Assembly (NCBI RefSeq): GCF_963082655.1
Contig: NC_081552.1
Span: forward strand, 186,567,409-186,631,408
Source: Stomoxys calcitrans
Lineage: Eukaryota > Arthropoda > Insecta > Diptera > Muscidae
Reading direction: 5' to 3'
Length of the DNA: 64,000 nt
Part shown: piece by piece, positions 56,386 to 64,000 of the stretch
Position numbering within the stretch: position 1 is the stretch's first letter
How the letters are laid out: every line of letters begins with the position of its first letter
The notes under the pieces: generated by a model
What the model was told of the DNA's origin: nothing
Database searches by the model: none
What the model saw: the letters and a program-made list of their open reading frames with translations, nothing else
Translations under genes and position numbers: made by a program

Positions 56386-57592
56386 TTATACCCACCACCG
56401 CAGGATGGGGGTATATTCATTTTGTCATTCCGTTTGCAACACATTGAAATATCCATTTCCGACCCTATAAAGCGGATAAATCTAAGACGATCTAGACATG
56501 TCCATCCGCTACAGTCTTCAAAACTAGAGATATTGAGCTGAAAGTTTGCACAGATTCTTTTTTTGTCCATAAGCAGGTAGAGTTTGAAGATGGGCTATAT
56601 CAAACTATATATTGATTTAGCCCCCATATAGACCGATCCACCGATTAAGGGTCTTAGGCCCATAAAAGCCACATTTATTATCCGATTTTGCTGAAATTTG
56701 GGGCAGAGAGTTGTGTTAGGCCTTTCAGCATCCTTCGGAAATTTTGGCCCAGATCGGTCTAGATTTGGATACAGCTGCCATATAGACCGATCCTCAGATT
56801 TATGGTCTTAGGCCCATAAAGGCCACATTTATTATTCGATGTTGCTGAAATTTGGGACAGTGAATTCTGTTAGGCCCTTCGACATCCATCGTTAATTTGG
56901 CCCAGATCCGTCCAGATTTGCATATAGCTCCCATATAGACCGATCCCCCGATTTATGGTATTAGGCCTATAAAAGACACATTTATTATCTGACTTTCTTG
57001 AATTTAAGACAGTGAGTTAAAATAGGCCTTTCGGTATCCTTCGGCAATTTGGCCCAGATCGGTCTACATTTGGATATAGCTGCCGTATTGACCGATCCTC
57101 CGATTTAGGGTATTGAGCCAATAAAAGCCACATCTATTATCCGATTTTGCAGAAATTTGGGACAGTGAGTTGTGTTAGGCCGATGCGGAATGATTATGAG
57201 CACCACACAGGCTGGAACTTTGAGCTCCGACTTGTGTGGTGCCCATCGTTATCACGGGAAACGTAGCTGAGAGTTACCATTTTTATGGTAACAATTTTCG
57301 AGAGGAGAGTCTCAGTGAGGAGTCAGGTGGCACTGGCTCTTAATTAAATGCTGAGTGCCAATGATACTCGAGATGACAAGGCGAGTTATTGGCGCCTTCA
57401 AATAACCAATGGCCAACATCAGCGGCTGTTCCCAGGTTAGGGGCGGCTGGCGGCGAGCGTCGGATCTTGGAGCAAGCGGCTCGCCACAACGAGGGATACA
57501 TGCAATCCCACAAAACCCATGCAGTTGGGGCGCTGGGCCAGTAACTCGCCCCCGGAAAACTTAGAACTACTATGAATAACAACGGAATAGTA

Positions 57593-59166
57593 ACAAGTGA
57601 AATCGTGCTAAGTTCGGACGGGCCGAATCTTACATACCCCCCACCATGGATAGCATTTGCCGAGTTATTCTCCCGGTATTTCTTCTTAGGCAAAACAAGT
57701 AAAAGGGTGCTAAGTTCGGCTGGGCCGAATCTTATATACCCTCCACCATAGATCGCATTTGTCGAGTTCTTTTCCCGGCATCTCTTCTAAGGCAAAAAAA
57801 AGGATATAAGAAAAGATTTGCTCTGCTATTAGAGCGATATCAAGATATGATCCGGTTTGGACCACAATTAAATTATATGTTGGAGACCTGTGTAAAATGT
57901 CAGCCAATTCGAATAAGAATTGCGCCCTTTGTGGGCTCAAGAAGTAAAATAGAGAGATCGATTTATATGGGAGCTGTATCGGGCTATAGACAGATTCAGA
58001 CCATCATAACCACGTATGTTGATAGTCATGAGAGGATCTGTCGTACAAGATTTCAGGCAAATCGGATAATAATTGCGACCTCTAGAGGCTCAAGAAGTCA
58101 AGATCCCAGATCGGTTTATATGGCAGCTATAACAGGTTATGAACCGACTTGTACTTTATTTGACATAGTTGTTGAAAGTAACAATAAAAAACGTCTTGCG
58201 AAATTTCAGCCAAATCGGATAGGCATTGCGCCCTCTAGAAGCTCAAGAAGTCAAGTCTCCACATCTGTTTATATGACAGCTATATCAGGTAATGAACCGA
58301 TTTGAACCATATTTGGCACAGTTGTTGGATATCATAACAAAATACTACGTGCCAAAATTTATTCAAATTGGATTCAAATTGCGCCCTCTAGAAGCTCAAG
58401 AAGTCAAGACCCAAGATCGGTTTATATGACAGCTATATAAGGATATGGACCAATTTGAATCATACTTGGCACAGTTGTTGGATATTGCAACAAAACATGT
58501 TGTGCAAAATTTCATTTCAATCGGATAAGAATTGCGCACTCTAGAGGCTCAAGAAGTCAATACCCCAGATCGGTTTATATGGCAGCTATATCAGGTTATG
58601 GACCGATTTAAACAATACTTCGCACAGTTGTTGGATATAATAACAAATCACGTCATGCAAAATTTCATTCCAATCGGATAAGAATTGCGCACTCTAGAGG
58701 CTCAAGAACTCAAGACCCAAGATCGGTTTATATGACAGCTATATAAGGTTATGGACCGATTTGAACCATACTTGGCACAGTTGTTGGATATAGCAACAAA
58801 ACACGTCGTGGGAAATTTCATTCTAATCGGGTAAGAATTGCGCACTCTAGAGGCTCAAGAAGTCAAGACCCGAGATCGATTTATGTGGCAGCTATATCAA
58901 AACATGGACCGATATGGCCCATTTACAATAAAAACCGATCTACACTAATAAGAAGTATTTTTGCAAAATTTCAAGTGGCTAGCTTTACTCCTTCGGAAGT
59001 TAGCGTGCTTTCGACGGACAGACGGACGGACATGGCTAGATCGACATAAAATGTCGCGACGATCAAGAATATATATACTTTATGGGGTCTCAGACGAATA
59101 TTTCGAGTAGTTACAAACAGAATGACGAAATTAGTATACCCCCCATCTTATTTTGGAGGGTATAAA
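57593..59166 (-). mobile_element. HINE-A with two successive 3' ends, inside RTE
   Basis: The first tip (57,593-57,691: AACAAGTGAAATCGTGC, hairpin TTCGGACGGGCCGAA, to TTCTTCTTAGGCA) is followed by a complete HINE-A (57,692-59,166: AACAAGTAAAAGGGTGC, hairpin TTCGGCTGGGCCGAA, six units, core, TTTGGAGGGTATAAAAA). RTE sequence lies directly on both sides, so the two-tip unit behaves as one insertion. Confidence 0.9.
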
Positions 59167-59229
59167 AACGGACCCCCCCCCCCAACGTTGACGACCCACG
59201 TAAACGAAAAAAGGACCATGATTTGCGGA

Positions 59230-60344
59230 TCTGCACCTAGAATATCTGCACCCTTTCTAGAGAAGGTGTAGTATACGCGCTGGTGGATGTATTAGAGAAG
59301 TATAAGGCAGATATAACCGCCTTACAGGAAGTGCGATGGACTGGGAATGGCGTCACTACAACACCAAACCGTGACGCACTATACTATAGCTGTCATAACA
59401 AGAGACATGAATTTGGCTGCGGATTTGTGGTTAGTCGGAGACGGAAACACCTTATCTCCAGCTTTACTCCGGTGGATGAGAGGCTAGCCACAATCCGCAT
59501 AAAGGCCAAATTCTTCAACATCAGCCTTATTTGTGCCCATGCCCCAACGGAAGACAAAGACGAGCAGACCAAGGATATTTTCAACGAGCGCTTAGAAAGA
59601 GAATATGACCGCTGCCCCACCCATGATATTAAAATCGTTCTGGGAGATTTTAATGCGAAAATAGGGAAGGAAGACATTTTTGGTACAACAGTCGGAAAGT
59701 TGAGCCTCCACGAGATAACGTCCAGTAATGGGTTGAGGCTGATAGATTTCGCCGCGACAAAAAACATGGTAGTTAGTAGCAACAGATTTCAATATAAAAA
59801 TATTCACAAAGCCACATGGCTGTCACCCGATCAAAACACGAGAAACCAAATTGATCACGTTGTGATACATGGAAGGCATTCATCCAGCGTGTTAGATGTA
59901 CGATCGATCCGTGGAGCGAATATAGATTCAGATCATTACCTTGTTGCAGCAAAGGTTCGCACCCGTTTGAACATGACGAGGAAAGTACGATCTGACACTG
60001 CACGGAAGCTGGACATTTAAAAGCTGCAAACACAACAAATGGCAGCGGCATACTCCACTCGACTGACCCAACTGCTTCATGAAAGCACTCCTTGTTCCGA
60101 TGATATAATGGCGCTGTGACAAACTATTGCCACTCCTTGGAAAGTGCCGCGAAATCCGTACTTGGGTACCGGAAGCCTCCTCCAAAAAAACCCATGGTAC
60201 GACCAAGAGTGTCGAGATGCTACTGAAGCCTAGAATGCGGCATATAGAGCAACCCTGCAATCAGTAGCAACGCGCCAGATGAAGTAGAGATATCTGGAGA
60301 AAAGGAGAGAGGAGAAACGTCTATTCCGCAGAAAGAAAAAGGAA
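59230..60344 (+). pseudogene. RTE ORF, endonuclease half
   Basis: APE-type endonuclease that nicks DNA for target-primed reverse transcription. Coding similarity starts about 59,223 (DLRICT, a TAG where Trp is expected, then REGVVYALVDVLEKYK). The open part 59,283-60,020 has LQEVRWTGNG (catalytic Glu, residue about 16), AHAPTEDKDE (83-93), VLGDFNAKIG (119-128), TRNQIDHVVI (186-195) and NIDSDHYLVAAKV (213-225), so all active-site motifs are present. The linker to the RT (60,021-60,344) stays in the same frame but is crossed by several stops (TAA at 60,018, TGA near 60,117, and TAGs near 60,230 and 60,285). Closest relative in the window: 27,064-27,637. Confidence 0.92.
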
Positions 60345-61490
60345 ATGGAAAGACGTGAGTGCGAGCGAATTGAGATGTACAGTAGTCAGAATGAAGTCCA
60401 GAAATTCTACCAAAGAATTAAACACCAAAACTATGGGTTTGGTGCAGGCACATCCTCCTGCAGAGGCAAAGAAGGAAATCTGGTAACTGACACAGACAAC
60501 ATGCTGAGGATATGGAAAGAACATTTTACCCAACTGCTAGTGTCCGATGTTGGCGGCGAAGAGGATACCGCAGAACCAATCCCTGATGATGGTATAGAAT
60601 GTTTACCTCCTAGTCAGAATGAGGTCCAAGTAGCAGTAACCCGACTAAAGAACAACAAGGCAGCAGGAGCCGACGGGTTACCCGCTGAACTATTTAAGAC
60701 CGGAGGCGACACGCTGATAAGGAGAATGCGTCAGTTTATCTGCGCAATCTGGCTAGAAGAACGCATACCCGATTATTGGAACCTCAGCATATTGTGTCCC
60801 GTACACAGGAAAGGAGACAAGACGAAATGTGCCAACTACAGAGGAATAAGTCTCATTCTCATCGTATACAAGATACTCTCGAACGTACTGTGTGAAAGGT
60901 TGAAACCTAAAGTCAATGAGATAATTGGGCCCTATCAATGCGGCTTTAGACCAGGTAAAGCCACCCTAGATCAGATATTCACACTGCGCCAAATCCTGGA
61001 AAAGACCCGAGAAGGACAAATAACCACCTACCATCTCTTTGTTGACTACAAAGCCGCCTTTGATACTCCTTTACGTTCAAAGGTATTTCAAGCCATGTCT
61101 GAGTTTGGTATCCCTGCAAAATTAATAAGACTCTGCAGGATGACACTTGCTGATACGCGTTCCTCAGTAAGAATAGGAAAGAATCACTCCGAACCATTTA
61201 ATACCAAACGAGGTGTCAGACAAGGAGACAGCCTATCGTGTGATCTCTTTAAAATCCTGCTGGAGAAGATTATACGAGATGTGAATAGATATGGCACACT
61301 AATCACAAGAGAGCATATGCTACTCGCCTATGCCGACGATATGGATTTAATAGATCGGTCACCGGAAGTAGTAACTGCAGCCTTTGAAGGAATCGAAAGA
61401 GAGTCAGTGAAAATGGGTCTGGCAGTAAATAGAGATAAGAACAAAGGATGGTTTCAGCTTCCAAAAAGCCTTGTACAACCGAGCAGATAA
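60345..61490 (+). pseudogene. RTE ORF, reverse transcriptase domain
   Basis: The same frame as the endonuclease continues open for 381 codons. RT motifs appear in order: LKNNKAAGADGLPAELFK (residues 101-118), CPVHRKGDKTKCANYRGISL (151-170), QCGFRPGKATLDQI (198-211), LFVDYKAAFDT (231-241, motif A with Asp), RGVRQGDSLSCDLF (289-302, motif B) and LAYADDMDLIDR (327-338, motif C with YADD). The catalytic centre is therefore intact on paper. The frame runs out after VNRDKN because of a frameshift near 61,447. Two changes look like damage: CERLKPKV and FDTPLRSK depart from the usual wording, but the family has no fixed residue there that I can name. Confidence 0.92.
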
Positions 61491-62041
61491 AGAAAATGGA
61501 GAAAGTTGAGAACCATAACATAGAGATAGTCAGCACCTTTATCTACCTCGGCACCGCCGTAACCGAAACGAATGACACCAGTTTTGAAATTAAACGAAGA
61601 ATAATACTGGAAAACAGATGCTACTTTGGATTAAGTAAGCAGTTTAGAAACAAGGCCACCTCTCGACAGACGAAGACTACACTTTACAAGACACTGATAC
61701 TACCCGTGCTGTTATATGGTTTTGAAGCATGGGTACTTGTGAAAGCAGATGAGGCAGTGCTTGGAGTATTTGAGAGAAAGATTCTTCGTAAAATATATGG
61801 ACCAGTTTGCGTTAACGGAGAAAATAGGCGACGTATGAACCACGATCTGTATGAGCTGTACGACGACGATAGCATAGTTACACGCATTAAAATACAACGG
61901 CTGCGTTGGCTAGGTCATGTTGTCAGAATGAATGAAGAAGCTCCAGCAAAGAAGTCCTTTGAAGGCAAACACGGTGGTACACGCAATCCGGGAAGACCAA
62001 AAGCCCGATGGAAAGATCAAGTTGTGGGAGACACCTCGTAA
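61448..62041 (+). pseudogene. RTE ORF, C-terminal part after frameshift
   Basis: Continuation in another frame: MVSASKKPCTTEQIKKMEKV, IEIVSTFIYLGTAVTETND, LYKTLILPVLLYGFEAWVL, VLGVFERKILRKIYGP, then IKIQRLRWLGHVVRMNEEAP and RNPGRPKARWKDQVVG. The LRWLGHVVRM and GRPKARWKD blocks are the characteristic C-terminus of RTE-type ORFs. There is no RNase H or zinc knuckle. It stops at TAA (62,039), 46 bp before the terminal simple repeat. One shift would separate it from the RT, so this copy cannot make the full protein. Confidence 0.92.
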
Positions 62042-63296
62042 GTGGAACAAATATTCTGTCATAGCCAATTAAAGTAAAGTAAGTAAAGAGTTGTGTTAGG
62101 CCTTTCGGCATCCCTCGGCAATTTGGCCCAGATCGGCCCAGGATTGAATATAGCTGGCATATTGTCCGATCCTCCGATTTAGGGTCTTAGGCCCATAAAA
62201 GCCACATTTATTTTCCGATTTGGCTGAAATTAAGAATAGTGAGTTGTGTTAGGCCCTTCGACATCCTCCGTCAATTTGGCCCAGATTAGCATACAGCTGC
62301 CATATACACCGATCCCCCGATTTAGGGTCTTAGGCCCATTAAAGCAACATTTATTATCAGATTTTGCTGAAACTTGAGACAGTGTGTTGTGTAAGGCCCT
62401 TCGACATTCTTCGTTAATTTGGCCTGAATCGGTCCAGAGTTGGATTTAGCTGCCATTTAGACCTATCCTCCTATTTAGGGTCTTAGGCCGATAAAAGCCA
62501 CACTTATAATCAGATTTTGCTGAAATTTGGGACAGTGAGTTGTGTAAGGCCCTTCGAATTCTTCGTTAATTTGGCCTGAATCGGTCCAGAGTTGGATATA
62601 GCTCCCATTTAGACCGATCCTCCTATTTAGGGTCTAAGATTTCCGATTTTGCTGAAATTTAGAACAGTGAGTTGTGTTAAGCCCTTCGACATCCTCCGTC
62701 AATTTGGCCCAGATTTGCATATAGCTGCCATATACACCGATCCCCAGATTTAGGGTCTAAGGCCCATTAAAGCAACATTTATTATCCGATTTTGCTAAAA
62801 GTTGGGACAGTGAGTGAGGTTAAGCCCTTCCACATACTTCTGCATTATAGGACAGATCGGTCCAGATTTGGATATAGCTGCCATATAGACCGATCTCTCA
62901 GTTTTAGGTTTTGGGGCCATAAAAAGCGAATTTATTTTCTGATGTAGCCGCAATTTGGGACAGTGAGTTCTGTTAGCCCCTTCGTCATTCTTCGTTAATT
63001 TCACTCAGATCGGTCCAGATTTGGATATAGCTGCCATAAAGACCGATCTCTCGATTTAATGTTTTGGGCCCATAAAAGGCGCATTTATTATCTGATGTTG
63101 CCGAAATTTGGGACAATCGATCACGATTTGGGACAATTGATCAAGATTCGCATATAGCTGCCATATGGACCGATATCTCGATTTAAAGTCTTGGCACCAT
63201 AAAAGGAACATTTATAATCAGATTAAACTGAAATTTGAAACAGTGACTTATGTTAAGCTTTTCGACATGCATGTTGTATATTGTTCAGATCGGTTT

Positions 63297-64000
63297 ATTT
63301 TTATACCCTCCACCATAGGATAGGGGGTATACTAATTTCGTCATTATGTTTGTAACTACTCGAAATATTCGTCTGAGACCCCATAAAGTATATATTCTTG
63401 ATAGTCGCGACATTTTATGTCGATCTAGCCATGTCCGTCCGTCTGTCCGTTTGTCCGTCTGTCCGTCCGTCCATCCGTCCATCCGTCCGTCCGTCTGTCT
63501 GTCGAAAGCACGCTAACTTCCGAAGGAGTAAACCTAGCCGCTTGAAATTTTGCACAAATACTTCTTATTAGTGTAGGTCGGTTGGAATTGTAAATGGGCC
63601 ATATCGGTCCATGTTTTGATATAGCTGCCATATAAACCGATCTTGGGTCTTGACTTCTTCAGCGTCTAGAGTGCGCAATTCTTATCCGATTGGAATAAAA
63701 TTTTGCACGACATGTTTTGTTATTATATCCAACCACAGTGCCAAGTATGGTTCAAATCGGTCCATAACCTGATATAGCTGCCATATAAACCGATCTTGGG
63801 TCTTGAATTCTTGAGCCTCTAGAGTGCGCAATTCCTATCCGATTGGAATGAAATTTTGCACGACGTGTTTTGTTCTTACTCTCAACAACTGTGTCAAATA
63901 AGGTTCAATTCGGTTCATAATATATATGAATATATGAATTCATGCCATATAAACATATCTAGGATTTTGACTTCTTGAGCCTCTAGAGGTCGCAATTATT
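63297..64000 (+). mobile_element. HINE-A, 5' part (cut by window edge)
   Basis: TTTTTATACCCTCCACC start, core shortened to AAGTATATATTCTTGATAG, a mixed GTCC/ATCC run (63,433-63,503), and two to three central units of about 153 bp. The rest lies outside the window. Confidence 0.92.

Larger units (their letters stand above)
57182..62087 (+). mobile_element. RTE-clade LINE copy 2, near complete
   Basis: This is a retrotransposon inserted in a HINE-B unit with a 15-bp target duplication (57,167-57,181 and 62,088-62,102, GAGTTGTGTTAGGCC). The 5' UTR (57,182-57,592) is GC-richer than the surroundings. A compound HINE-A interrupts it (57,593-59,166). Endonuclease and reverse transcriptase follow, and the short 3' end finishes in AAAGTAAAGTAAGTAAA, a simple repeat as RTE elements have. 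Without the insert it is about 3.3 kb, as expected for RTE. Confidence 0.87.
56386..63296 (+). mobile_element. HINE-B split by an RTE LINE
   Basis: The 5' part runs from TATACCCACCACCGCAGG through core remnants and four to five units to GAGTTGTGTTAGGCC (57,181). Sequence resumes at 62,088 with a second GAGTTGTGTTAGGCC and continues TTTCGGCATCC, as in uninterrupted units. At least eight more units follow, down to GTTCAGATCGGTTTA, where a HINE-A starts, so the 3' hairpin is missing. It has no TATATATA core (ATAAAGCGGATAAATC instead). Confidence 0.88.

Noticed and set aside
60345..61490. Intact RTE retrotransposon able to move
   Set aside because: Several in-frame stops lie between endonuclease and RT, there is a frameshift at about 61,447, and a HINE-A interrupts the 5' UTR.

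Overview
The window looks like intergenic or intronic DNA of a higher fly (calyptrate Diptera; a muscid such as Stomoxys or Musca would fit, but the species cannot be proven from this sequence). It is AT-rich, has no dense coding, and roughly four fifths is transposable-element DNA. The signature is a set of short non-coding elements that start with a TATACCC..CCACC motif, carry a (TA)n - conserved core - (GTCY)n block, contain tandem units of about 153 bp, and end in a CG-rich hairpin followed by ACTTGTT. This is the architecture of Helentron-associated interspersed elements (the HINE/DINE-1 class, earlier described in Diptera as mini-me). I call the two main families HINE-A (CTCCACC ends, ..GCACGCTTTTACTTGTT) and HINE-B (CACCACC ends, ..AACGCCTTTTTACTTGTT). 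Related minor families are labelled C, F and G. D and E are a different GGGG-rich tandem-repeat type. These letters are my own. '+' orientation means TATACCC end first and hairpin end last.

Layout. 1-6.2 kb: HINE-A/B copies, a D repeat and a small palindrome. 6.2-8.7 kb: mostly unique DNA with one exon-like segment. 8.7-16.2 kb: HINE-A copies, a deleted mariner, an E element, two more exon-like segments and transposase debris. 16.2-22.4 kb: HINE-B, a LOA-like LINE 3' part fused to a transposase relic, and a compound HINE-A. 22.4-25.8 kb: two exon-like segments between HINE-A copies. 25.8-37.6 kb: an RTE LINE fragment, a mariner MITE, further HINEs, LINE 3' fragments and a tRNA-derived SINE. 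37.6-48.5 kb: mariner copy 2, a 0.3-kb (TA)n tract, LINE fragments, HINE-A copy alpha and a foldback Tc1/mariner derivative. 48.5-64 kb: nested HINE-A and HINE-B, an E element, and an almost complete but broken RTE LINE inserted in a HINE-B with a 15-bp target duplication, itself carrying a compound HINE-A.

No intact gene was found. All recognisable proteins are transposon proteins with stops, frameshifts or deletions. No Rep/helicase gene is present, so the HINEs must have been mobilised by a partner elsewhere. Five short exon-like segments on the + strand (7.70, 12.56, 15.12, 22.47 and 25.45 kb) have plausible splice sites and open coding frames. They may be exons of one or more host genes whose introns are filled by these elements, but I cannot name them.

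The most interesting content is structural: nested insertions that fix element ends to within a few bases, HINE-A units with two successive 3' ends, two RTE copies interrupted at the same 5' UTR position by different HINE families, near-identical HINE-A copies that differ mainly in repeat number, and a transposon with 195-bp inverted arms able to form a long hairpin RNA.
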